Notes under the pieces: generated by a model | The model's input: the letters and a program-made list of their open reading frames with translations, nothing else | Told to the model about the DNA's origin: nothing | The model's database searches: none | Position numbers and translations under genes: made by a program | Origin: Lachnospiraceae bacterium UBA6403 | GTDB lineage: Bacteria > Bacillota > Clostridia > Lachnospirales > Lachnospiraceae | Direction: 5' to 3' | DNA length: 12,677 nt | Assembly (NCBI GenBank): GCA_002437435.1 | Contig: DJPV01000009.1 | Location: 53,924-66,600, forward strand | In this document: piece after piece, positions 1 through 6,722 of the stretch | Position numbering within the stretch: the first letter of the stretch is position 1 | Layout of the letters: each line of letters opens with the position of its first letter

Positions 1-525
1 GTTATGGCTGATGCATTAAATCCTGCATTTACAGCAGCAACACAGTGGTTTGAGAGAACACTGGATGATTCCGCAAATAAGCGTGTATCCGTACCGGAAG
101 CTTTCCTTGCAATTGATGGTATCTTAGACCTGTACCTGAATGTAGTAGATGGTCTGGTTGTATATGATAAGGTTATCTACCAGAGATTCATGAAGGAGAT
201 TCCATTTATGGCAACTGAGAACATCATGATGGATGCCGTAAAACGTGGCGGCAACCGTCAGGAGCTGCATGAACTTATTCGTGAATATTCCATGCAGGCA
301 GGCGCAACTGTAAAGAAAGAGGGCAAGGAAAATAACCTTGTTGATCTGATCGCAGCAGATCCTGCATTTGGCATGACCAAGGAAGAGATCGAAGCTATCC
401 TTGAGCCAAAGAATTTTGTCGGACGCGCACCGGAGCAGACCGAAGAATTTATCACAGAGGTTGTAAAGCCGGTACTTGATGCAAATAAGGATGTACTTGG
501 CATGACTGCTGAGATTAATGTATAA
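1..525 (+). CDS. purB: Adenylosuccinate lyase, C-terminal part (truncated by window start)
   Basis: This is the C-terminal ~175 residues of adenylosuccinate lyase, which releases fumarate from adenylosuccinate (giving AMP) and from SAICAR in purine synthesis. The frame is open to the first base of the window, so the ATG at position 4 is an internal methionine and not the start. The diagnostic stretch is QWFERTLDDSANKR near residues 15-28, followed by PEAFLAIDGILDLYL, which matches the helical core of the fumarase/aspartase superfamily as found in the PurB branch. The tail (KNFVGRAPEQTEEFI) is the usual C-terminal helical domain with the YxGRA-like motif. Active-site residues of the signature loop lie upstream, outside the window. 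The gene ends 215 bp before the convergent LysR gene, and no simple T-tailed terminator is seen; the long palindrome at 548-725 probably serves that role. Its partner enzyme purA lies 1.4 kb downstream on the same strand. Confidence 0.95.
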   Translation, partial: VMADALNPAFTAATQWFERTLDDSANKRVSVPEAFLAIDGILDLYLNVVDGLVVYDKVIYQRFMKEIPFMATENIMMDAVKRGGNRQELHELIREYSMQAGATVKKEGKENNLVDLIAADPAFGMTKEEIEAILEPKNFVGRAPEQTEEFITEVVKPVLDANKDVLGMTAEINV

Positions 526-547
526 GAATTAAATACTCCACACAGAG

Positions 548-725
548 ATATATAAAATATGCCCCTGCATTAACGTGTTGCGGTTTCTGTTCGGCGCACA
601 TACCTGATTCGTAAATACTTCTGTGCTAACTCGCCTTCGGCTCAGACAAGCACTCGTATTTACTGGTAATGTGCACCTCACGACGAAATCCTCAAAATGT
701 TAATGCAGGGGCATATTTTATATAT
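548..725. repeat. Long imperfect palindrome in the purB/LysR convergent gap
   Basis: The two ends, 548-574 and 699-725, are perfect 27-bp inverted repeats. Pairing continues inwards with internal loops: GGTTTC against GAAATCC, GCACAT (596-601) against ATGTGC (669-674), ACC against GGT, GTAAATAC (611-618) against GTATTTAC (656-663), and GTGCT (623-627) against AGCAC (649-653), with an apex around GCCTTCGGC. Nothing in it looks coding. It lies between two convergent genes and could stop transcription from both sides. It shares the 13-mer TGATTCGTAAATA (605-617) with the palindrome at 4708-4887, which suggests a dispersed repeat family. No target-site duplication is obvious. Confidence 0.8.
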
Positions 726-739
726 ATTTGTGTGGGGTA

Positions 740-1618
740 TTACAATAATTCCATCAACTTCATAGCGGCGATGCTCATGCCGCGCCTGCGGTCGCTGATG
801 ATGCACATGTTCCGCTTGGGGATGTGCTTCTTGAATTTTAACTGGAAGATTTCACCACGGTCAATATAGTCACCGGCGAAGTCTGCTACGATCGATCCGA
901 TTCCAAGGTTTCTCTTTGCGAACTGGGCGATCATATCGCTGGTTGCAAGCTCAAATTCAGGGGTCAGAGTGACGCCCTCATTTGCAAGAAACTGATCTAC
1001 ATAGGCTCTTGTACTGGTGTCATTTTCCAGACAGATAATCGAAAGCTTTTGCAGATCCTGATAGTCAAGAACTTTTCCTTTCAGGTCGTTGAATCTTGGA
1101 CCGGCTATAAAGATATCCTCGATCTCCCGCGCGTTTCGAATCTCCATATTCGGATTCTGTGGGAGAGGAGTTGTAACGATACCGAAGTCGATGTTATTTG
1201 CAAATAAGTGGTCGATCGTACTGGGGGTCGGAGCATTTGTTACATGCACCTTGATGCCGGGATAGAGCTGGTGGAAGCGTTCGAGATGCGGAAGCAGATA
1301 GAACTGGAGGGTCATATCACTGGCTCCGATTCGGATCTCGCCGGTTTCTAAGTGCATCAGTCTGGCAAGCTGCTGCTCGCCCATAGAGATTGCTTCGTAT
1401 CCTTCGGCTACATGTTTGTAGAGCAGTTCGCCTGCGCTGGTCAGGGATACTCCTTTTTTCGTCCGGATGAACAGGCTGATACCGATTGCCTGTTCTAAGG
1501 ATTTGACTGCCTGACTGACAGCTGGCTGGGATACGCACAGTTCCTTTGCAGCAGCAGAGATGCTCGCTGTCTTTGCAACATAATAGAAGATCTTATAATA
1601 TTCATAATTAATATTCAT
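740..1618 (-). CDS. LysR-family transcriptional regulator
   Basis: A 292-residue LysR-type regulator, the usual family length. Residues 1-60 form the winged helix-turn-helix: YYKIFYYVAKTASISAAAKEL followed by SQPAVSQAVKSLEQAIGISLF, with the conserved KGVSLTSAGELL after it. Residues ~90-292 match the periplasmic-binding-like effector domain (GEIRIGASD, LLPHLERFHQLYPGIKV). The start at 1618 is supported by AGGAG (plus-strand CTCCT at 1627-1631) eight bases upstream. It is transcribed divergently from purA and convergently with purB, so it sits inside the adenylosuccinate gene pair. The ligand and targets cannot be read from the sequence. Proteins of this type in clostridia are often called CysB- or CysL-like, but I see no basis for that choice. 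The tandem repeat at 1697-1735 upstream of its start is a plausible operator for autoregulation. Confidence 0.93.
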   Translation of the reverse strand: MNINYEYYKIFYYVAKTASISAAAKELCVSQPAVSQAVKSLEQAIGISLFIRTKKGVSLTSAGELLYKHVAEGYEAISMGEQQLARLMHLETGEIRIGASDMTLQFYLLPHLERFHQLYPGIKVHVTNAPTPSTIDHLFANNIDFGIVTTPLPQNPNMEIRNAREIEDIFIAGPRFNDLKGKVLDYQDLQKLSIICLENDTSTRAYVDQFLANEGVTLTPEFELATSDMIAQFAKRNLGIGSIVADFAGDYIDRGEIFQLKFKKHIPKRNMCIISDRRRGMSIAAMKLMELL

Positions 1619-1696
1619 AAATCAAACTCCTGATTAATTTTATTACAGATAATTGTAAAAACGTTATTTAGGATTATGCATACATATTCGTATATC

Positions 1697-1735
1697 GTAT
1701 CCATGATATTAAATGATGTATCCGTGATATCAAAT
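1697..1735. promoter_or_regulatory. Tandem 18-bp direct repeat, candidate operator in the LysR-purA divergent gap
   Basis: GTATCCATGATATTAAAT (1697-1714) is repeated as GTATCCGTGATATCAAAT (1718-1735), with 16 of 18 positions identical and a 21-bp period, about two helical turns. The first copy also sits in a dyad, ATATC (1692-1696) and GATAT (1705-1709), of the kind LysR-type regulators bind. It lies about 80 bp upstream of the LysR start and 130 bp upstream of the purA -10. The remainder of the 301-bp AT-rich gap (1619-1919) holds the purA promoter and leader and no gene that I can see. Confidence 0.45.
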
Positions 1736-1862
1736 ATAGAAATTCAATTATGCTAATTGTTATATTTAAAGTGTAAAGCAAATCGATGTAATTGTAAAGA
1801 ATAAATATAAGAATAACTTATGTTATATATAAATAATATCGATTTTACTTATAACACATACA

Positions 1863-1910
1863 TGCTATAATGTATAGGTAATTGAGTTCAGTTCCAGAAG
1901 ATATTTCTGG
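1863..1910 (+). promoter_or_regulatory. purA extended -10 promoter and leader hairpin
   Basis: TGCTATAAT at 1863-1871 is a consensus extended -10 element (TGn plus TATAAT); the -35 region is poor (TTTTAC at 1843-1848, 17-bp spacer), as is usual for such promoters. Transcription would begin near 1878. The leader then forms a 6-bp hairpin, CCAGAA (1894-1899) with TTCTGG (1905-1910), about 20 bases before the ribosome site. No purine aptamer is visible in the leader. Confidence 0.6.
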
Positions 1911-1940
1911 GAAAATGCCATGAAAGCGAGGATGAAAAAT

Positions 1941-3224
1941 ATGGTAAGAGCGGTTGTCGGAGCCAACTGGGGCGACGAAGGAAAAGGTAAAATAACAGAT
2001 ATGCTGGCGGAAACATCTGATATTATTGTCAGATTCCAGGGCGGTGCAAATGCAGGCCATACAATTGTAAATGACTATGGTAAATTTGCATTACACACGC
2101 TTCCGTCCGGTTGTTTCTATGATCATACAACAAGTGTTATCGGAAATGGTGTAGCATTAAATATCCCGGTTCTGTTCAAAGAGTTGAACAGCATTGTAGA
2201 AAAGGGAGTTCCAATGCCAAAGATCCTGATCTCAGACAGAGCACAGATGGTTATGCCATATCACATTCTGTTTGATAAGTATGAGGAGGAGAGACTGGCT
2301 GGTAAGTCATTTGGATCTACAAAGTCAGGTATTGCACCATTTTATTCAGACAAATATGCAAAGATCGGTTTTCAGGTCAGCGAACTGTTTGATACAGAGG
2401 AAGAACTGAAAGATAAGATCAGCAGAGTTATTGCATCTAAGAATGTTCTTCTTGAGTATCTGTATAAGAAGCCACTTCTTACAGTAGATGAAGTATATGC
2501 TACATTAATGGAGTACAAGGCTATCGTAGAGCCATATGTATGTGATGTATCAGCATATCTCCATGAGGCAATCAAAGCAGGAAAGACGATTCTGTTAGAA
2601 GGTCAGCTTGGAACATTAAAGGATCCGGATCATGGTATTTATCCTATGGTTACATCTTCATCCACACTGGCTGCTTATGGTGCGATCGGTGCCGGTATTC
2701 CTCCATATGAGATCAAGCAGATTGTAACAGTAGTAAAGGCATATTCAAGTGCTGTAGGTGCAGGTGAATTTGTCAGCGAGATCTTCGGAGATGAAGCAGA
2801 TGAGTTAAGACGTCGTGGTGGTGACGGTGGTGAGTATGGTGCAACAACCGGACGCCCAAGACGTATGGGATGGTTTGACTGTGTAGCTTCCAAGTATGGC
2901 TGCCGTATGCAGGGAACAACAGATGTAGCATTTACCGTACTTGATGTATTGGGTTATCTGGATGAGATTCCTGTATGTGTTGGATATGATATCGATGGTG
3001 AAGTGACAACAGACTTCCCTACCACACCAAAGTTAAAGAAAGCAAAGCCTGTATATGAGGTTCTTCCGGGATGGAAGACAGATATCCGTGGTATCAAGAA
3101 CTACGAGGATCTTCCGGAGAACTGCAGAAACTACATTGAGTTCATCGAGAAGCACATCGGATATCCGATCACTATGGTTTCAAATGGACCAAAGAGAACT
3201 GACATTATCTACAGAAATAAATAA
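1941..3224 (+). CDS. purA: Adenylosuccinate synthetase
   Basis: PurA condenses IMP with aspartate using GTP to form adenylosuccinate, the first committed step to AMP. I chose the ATG at 1941, giving 427 residues, because AGGA at 1929-1932 is eight bases upstream and the protein then begins MVRAVVGANWGDEGKGK, as in the family. The in-frame ATG at 1920 would add seven residues but has no ribosome site. Family landmarks are the GDEGKGK loop (residues 11-17, catalytic Asp12), GGANAGHT with His40, the KSGIAPFYSDK region, and TTGRPRRMGWFD. Some normally invariant stretches differ: GTLKDPDHGIYPMVTSS replaces the common GTLLDIDHGTYPFVTSS, and VGAGEFVSEI replaces VGxGPFPTEL. These changes suggest a divergent clostridial branch rather than a broken gene, since length and catalytic loops are intact. 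It is transcribed from its own promoter and followed by a strong terminator. Confidence 0.96.
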   Translation: MVRAVVGANWGDEGKGKITDMLAETSDIIVRFQGGANAGHTIVNDYGKFALHTLPSGCFYDHTTSVIGNGVALNIPVLFKELNSIVEKGVPMPKILISDRAQMVMPYHILFDKYEEERLAGKSFGSTKSGIAPFYSDKYAKIGFQVSELFDTEEELKDKISRVIASKNVLLEYLYKKPLLTVDEVYATLMEYKAIVEPYVCDVSAYLHEAIKAGKTILLEGQLGTLKDPDHGIYPMVTSSSTLAAYGAIGAGIPPYEIKQIVTVVKAYSSAVGAGEFVSEIFGDEADELRRRGGDGGEYGATTGRPRRMGWFDCVASKYGCRMQGTTDVAFTVLDVLGYLDEIPVCVGYDIDGEVTTDFPTTPKLKKAKPVYEVLPGWKTDIRGIKNYEDLPENCRNYIEFIEKHIGYPITMVSNGPKRTDIIYRNK

Positions 3225-3225
3225 T

Positions 3226-3280
3226 AAAAAAATAGCGATGACGGCATTTGCTTGCACAAATCCGTTATCGCTATTTTTTT
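3226..3280. terminator. Bidirectional terminator between purA and the MATE gene
   Basis: A-rich 3226-3244 pairs with T-rich 3262-3280: AATAGCGAT pairs with ATCGCTATT, then a G-T wobble, then ACGG with CCGT. The loop carries a further ATTTG/CAAAT pair. Seven T residues (3274-3280) follow the stem for purA, and the facing A run gives a U-tract for the opposite strand. The right arm overlaps the stop codon of the MATE gene at 3279-3281. Confidence 0.92.
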
Positions 3281-4682
3281 ATGCAGGGCTCTTTTGACAA
3301 CGCTTCAACATCGCCGGTGTCTCCTGACCGAACTTGCGGCGAAGATGTTTCACAACATAGATATAGGCAGGAATCAGGAAGAGGTCTGCAAATACCCAGG
3401 CGAGTGGACTGCCAAGTGCAACAAAGATATATCCGAATTTTGGAACCAGTATGAAGCCTGCGATCGTACGCGCCACCATTTCGCAGATACCTGCGATAAT
3501 GGCAAAAGCGGAATATCCAAGCCCCTGAATCATGAACCGGACGATATTTACAAGCGCAAGCAGGATATAAGCCCCGGAGTTGCCAAGCAGGAAATAATAT
3601 ACAAGTTTAATGATTTCTGTTTCTTTCGCGTCAAGGAAAAGCAGTGCCAGATTCTTGCCAAATAACAGGATAAATACAAACGCAAAAATGGCATAGGCAA
3701 TACCAAGCTTGATACATGCCTTTAATCCGGCATCCACACGATCCATTTTCTTAGCACCGACATTTTGTCCGCCGTAGGTCGCCATTGTTGAGCCCATGGC
3801 ATCAAATGGACAGCAGAGGAACATGGAGATCTTTGTTCCGGCTGATACGGCAGCGATAACAGCTTCCCCCATGGAATTAACTGCAGCCTGAAGGATAACA
3901 CTGCCGATCGCTGTGATCGAGTACTGAAGTCCCATAGGTACACCCATACCGCATAAGGTCAGACAATGGTGCATACTGAATGTCCAGTCCTTTTTCGTGA
4001 AATGGAGATATCCGAGCTTCTTACACATATAGATCAGACAGCCAGCACCGGAGATTGCCTGTGCAACAACGGTTGCAACAGCGGCGCCGGCAACCCCCAT
4101 CGGATGTACCAGCAGGATATCCAGTATGATATTTAACAGAGAGGATGCGATCAGACAGACAACAGGGGTTACACTGTCGCCGAGAGAACGCAGGATACCG
4201 GAAACCATATTATAAAGGAAAGTTGCAGGTATTCCCATAAATACGATAAATATATAGATAAATGCCTGATCAAGGATGCTGTCCGGTGTCTTCATCCAGA
4301 TCAGAATATTTCTGGTAAGAATGCCGACAGCAACTGTCATAACAGCTGCAAAGAAGATCGAAGCCCAGACACAGTTTGTAATGTATTTCTTCATATTATC
4401 AGTATCCTTTGCACCAAATGCCTGAGCAACCGGGATGGCAAAACCATTGCAGACACCGATGCAGAAGCCAAGTATCATAAAGTTGATCGATCCGGTTGAG
4501 CCGACGGCCGCAAGTGCATCAACGCCCAGAAATTTACCAACGATGATCGTATCGACCATGTTATAAAATTGCTGGAATAAAAGTCCAAATAATAATGGCA
4601 GACCAAAGTTCAGAATCAGTTTCATAGGATTGCCTTCAGTCAGATCCTTGGAACCGTTAATTTTTTTCAGTAAGTTTTTCAA
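3279..4682 (-). CDS. MATE-family multidrug/toxin exporter
   Basis: A 467-residue polytopic membrane protein of the MATE family, which exports cationic drugs or metabolites in exchange for Na+ or H+. The N-terminus has the family signature SKDLTEGNPMKLILNFGLPLL followed by QQFYNMVDTIIVGKFLG (residues 11-53), and a second half repeats the pattern (FDAMGSTMATYGGQNVGAKK), consistent with two six-helix bundles and 12 membrane segments. The start is a TTG at 4680-4682: AAGGAGG lies eight bases upstream (plus-strand CCTCC at 4691-4695) and no suitable ATG exists nearby. It is convergent with purA and shares its terminator. The 386-bp gap upstream (4683-5068) carries the second long palindrome and the promoter of the next gene. 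The substrate cannot be inferred; this clade resembles NorM/MepA-like clostridial pumps. Confidence 0.92.
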   Translation of the reverse strand: MKNLLKKINGSKDLTEGNPMKLILNFGLPLLFGLLFQQFYNMVDTIIVGKFLGVDALAAVGSTGSINFMILGFCIGVCNGFAIPVAQAFGAKDTDNMKKYITNCVWASIFFAAVMTVAVGILTRNILIWMKTPDSILDQAFIYIFIVFMGIPATFLYNMVSGILRSLGDSVTPVVCLIASSLLNIILDILLVHPMGVAGAAVATVVAQAISGAGCLIYMCKKLGYLHFTKKDWTFSMHHCLTLCGMGVPMGLQYSITAIGSVILQAAVNSMGEAVIAAVSAGTKISMFLCCPFDAMGSTMATYGGQNVGAKKMDRVDAGLKACIKLGIAYAIFAFVFILLFGKNLALLFLDAKETEIIKLVYYFLLGNSGAYILLALVNIVRFMIQGLGYSAFAIIAGICEMVARTIAGFILVPKFGYIFVALGSPLAWVFADLFLIPAYIYVVKHLRRKFGQETPAMLKRCQKSPA

Positions 4683-4707
4683 TGATTTTACCTCCTTGTG
4701 TTAGTTT

Positions 4708-4887
4708 AGTCGTTGCGAACAGTTTATTTACGAATCATACTGACATTGCCAACAGGGAACGCTTCCGCTCGTTGAGTCCTGCAGCGGTACTAAGATGCCG
4801 CTTATGCGCCATCGAGTACCGGCGGACTCAAATGTCCCTGTATTGGCAAGTCGTATGATTCTATTAAATAAACTGCCCGCAACGACT
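4708..4887. repeat. Second long imperfect palindrome, upstream of the MATE gene
   Basis: About 180 bp fold into one long hairpin with short internal loops. Pairs from outside in: AGTCGTTGCG (4708-4717) with 4878-4887, CAGTTTATTTA (4720-4730) with 4865-4875, GAATCATAC (4732-4740) with 4853-4861, TTGCCAA (4746-4752) with 4843-4849, AGGGA with TCCCT, TTGAGTCC (4772-4779) with 4824-4831, CGGTACT (4785-4791) with 4815-4821, and GATG-C-CGC (4794-4801) with 4806-4813 around a TTAT loop. A 13-nt bulge (4759-4771) breaks the left arm. It encodes no gene and shares TATTTACGAATCA (4725-4737) with the reverse complement of the element at 548-725. It lies between divergent genes, so it is not simply a gene-end terminator. 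Confidence 0.82.
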
Positions 4888-5000
4888 TTCATATTCTAAA
4901 TGCATACTGGATATTACTTCTTTTTATAAGAAAAATCAATCTGGTAAAAATCATGTTTTTTGTCGGAGGTTTTAGTACAAAATGTCATGTTTACTCCGGC

Positions 5001-5029
5001 TTGCTTTTTACGGCAGTAGAAAATATAAT
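5001..5029 (+). promoter_or_regulatory. Sigma-A-type promoter for the small membrane protein gene
   Basis: TTGCTT (5001-5006) and TATAAT (5024-5029) are separated by exactly 17 bp, and the predicted start near 5036 leaves about 30 bases of leader before the ATG at 5069. The same promoter probably also drives birA, since no better one is seen between the two genes. Confidence 0.6.
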
Positions 5030-5068
5030 AGAGAGCAGGAAAATATACAGAAAGAATGAGGAAAATAC

Positions 5069-5542
5069 ATGCAGCATACCGTAAAGAAAAACAGAGCAAC
5101 CAGAATTGCATACCGGATGGTGGGTGTCTTTTTTGTTGCCATCGGTGCAGCATTTATCCTGTTAATGATCAAAACACATGGCAGTACCGGCGGTCGTATA
5201 TTTAAACTGGCATTTGGACTTGCACTTGCAGCATATGGATTGATGCTGGTAAAATCATCATTTCGCAAATCTGCATTTGATCTTACTTATCGCTTTGAAG
5301 ATGATGAATTGGTAATAGAAAAAGGAAGAAAATCCTATCATACACCGTACGATAAGATCACAAATGTAAATCTGGTCATCCCTGATCCACATATGCCATA
5401 TTACATATTAAAGATAGATATAGGAAAAGAGCAATTCGTACTGCCGTTCAGCGGCAAGCGTGAGAAGTGTGATGCGATCTATTATCATTTGTTAAAAAAG
5501 ATGGGCATTTATCAGGAAAGTGAGACAGAATCAGATGAGTAG
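5069..5542 (+). CDS. Two-helix membrane protein with PH/YcxB-like C-terminal domain
   Basis: A 157-residue protein whose precise function I do not recognise. Residues 13-34 and 44-62 are hydrophobic helices forming a hairpin in the membrane, with a basic N-terminus (KKNRATR) and a basic stretch after the second helix (KSSFRKS), which suggests both ends are cytoplasmic. Residues ~70-145 are a soluble beta-rich segment (LTYRFEDDELVIEKGRKSY, then TPYDKITNVNLVIP) resembling the bacterial PH-like/YcxB-like domains that often follow such a hairpin. The acidic tail (SETESDE) is charged and probably flexible. The start has GAGG (5058-5061) seven bases upstream. It lies 87 bp before birA on the same strand and may be co-transcribed with it, but nothing in the sequence links the two functions. 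Confidence 0.8.
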   Translation: MQHTVKKNRATRIAYRMVGVFFVAIGAAFILLMIKTHGSTGGRIFKLAFGLALAAYGLMLVKSSFRKSAFDLTYRFEDDELVIEKGRKSYHTPYDKITNVNLVIPDPHMPYYILKIDIGKEQFVLPFSGKREKCDAIYYHLLKKMGIYQESETESDE

Positions 5543-5629
5543 GATATAAATGATAAAGGATGGCAGATAAAAACAGTGATAAGAAAATAAAAATGACAGT
5601 TGATAACGTGACAGAAAGAAGGCAAACAC

Positions 5630-6610
5630 ATGAAAGAAAAAATCCTTGCGCTGCTTCGGACAGGCAGCGATTATATATCCGGGCAGGCAATCTGTGAGAA
5701 ATTAGGAGTCTCAAGAACCGCTGTCTGGAAAAATATCAATGCCTTAAAGGCGGAAGGCTACATTATAGATGCGGTAAATAATAAAGGCTATCGTCTGGTC
5801 GGAGAGCCGGATATCGTTACGAAAGAGAAGATAGAGGCAGCACTCACAACATCGGTGATCGGCAAAGAACTGTATTATTATGATGAGACGGACTCTACGA
5901 ATATACGGGCAAAGCTTGCAGGAGAAACAGATGGAACACACGGAGCATTATTTGTTGCAAACGAACAGAATGCAGGACGTGGAAGAAGAGGAAGGGCATG
6001 GAGCACCCCAAAGGGAACCAGTATAGCCATGACATTTCTGCTCCGCCCGGATGTGCCGATCGAGAATGTATCCAGACTTACGATCCTGTCAGCACTCGCA
6101 ACCGCACGTGCTCTTGCCGATACAGCGGGCTTGCAGGCGCAGATCAAATGGCCAAATGATGTTGTAGTTGGCGGCAAGAAGATCTGTGGTATTCTTACGG
6201 AGATGAGTTCAGAAGGTATGGATATCAAATATGCAGTTGTAGGTATCGGCATCAATGTATCCATGCTGGAATTTCCGAAAGAACTGGCAGACAAGGCGAC
6301 ATCGATCAAGCTGGAAAATGGAAACGGCTGTGACAGAAGCAAACTGGTCGCCAGTGTGGCAAATCATTTTGAAGAGCTGTATGATGCATTTGTCAAATGT
6401 CAGGATCTTCAGTTCATGCTGGATGAATACAATTCCATCCTCGTAAATAAAGATGAACAGGTCTATGTGATCGAGGGTGACAACCGGACAGAATATACAG
6501 CCCTCGGACTTGCACCAAATGGAGGACTTCGTGTGAAAGATAAAGATGGACAGGAGTCGATCATCATATCCGGTGAAGTGTCAGTGCGTGGAATTTACGG
6601 ATATGTGTAA
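5630..6610 (+). CDS. birA: Bifunctional biotin-protein ligase / biotin operon repressor
   Basis: A 326-residue BirA that activates biotin to biotinyl-AMP and transfers it to a lysine of carboxylase carrier proteins. Residues 1-60 are a winged helix-turn-helix (GQAICEKLGVSRTAVWKNINALKAEGY, then NNKGYRL), so it belongs to the group that also represses biotin genes; the bare ligases lack this part. The catalytic domain carries the nucleotide/biotin loop GRGRRGRAW (residues 116-124), KWPNDVVV (173-180) and GGKKICGILTE (181-191), with the catalytic lysine in that last motif. A small C-terminal SH3-like domain (~275-326) completes it. The start has AAGAAGG (5616-5622) seven bases upstream. No biotin synthesis or transport gene is in the window, so its regulated targets must lie elsewhere. 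Confidence 0.95.
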   Translation: MKEKILALLRTGSDYISGQAICEKLGVSRTAVWKNINALKAEGYIIDAVNNKGYRLVGEPDIVTKEKIEAALTTSVIGKELYYYDETDSTNIRAKLAGETDGTHGALFVANEQNAGRGRRGRAWSTPKGTSIAMTFLLRPDVPIENVSRLTILSALATARALADTAGLQAQIKWPNDVVVGGKKICGILTEMSSEGMDIKYAVVGIGINVSMLEFPKELADKATSIKLENGNGCDRSKLVASVANHFEELYDAFVKCQDLQFMLDEYNSILVNKDEQVYVIEGDNRTEYTALGLAPNGGLRVKDKDGQESIIISGEVSVRGIYGYV

Positions 6611-6625
6611 AAAACTTTCAAAAAA

Positions 6626-6655
6626 CTGGAAATAGCAACATTTTTCATGTATAAT
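6626..6655 (+). promoter_or_regulatory. Possible promoter for isocitrate dehydrogenase
   Basis: TATAAT at 6650-6655 is a consensus -10, but the -35 (CTGGAA at 6626-6631, 18-bp spacer) is weak. A second TATAAT at 6692-6697 sits too close to the ribosome site to be likely. The 112-bp gap holds no other feature that I can support. Confidence 0.35.
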
Positions 6656-6722
6656 TCTAGGCGTGTATAAAAATAAGTAAGTAATTAGAAATATAATAAA
6701 AGAACATGGAGGAACGAGCAAG

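Noticed and set aside
669..869. Small plus-strand frame between purB and the LysR gene
   Set aside because: It starts inside the palindrome arm and continues opposite the LysR C-terminus, with no ribosome site.
1920..1940. Seven-residue N-terminal extension of PurA from ATG 1920
   Set aside because: The ATG at 1920 lacks a ribosome site, whereas ATG 1941 has AGGA at good spacing and gives the standard family N-terminus.
3252..3665. Plus-strand open frame opposite the MATE gene
   Set aside because: It overlaps the terminator and the well-supported MATE coding sequence, and its translation has no family features.
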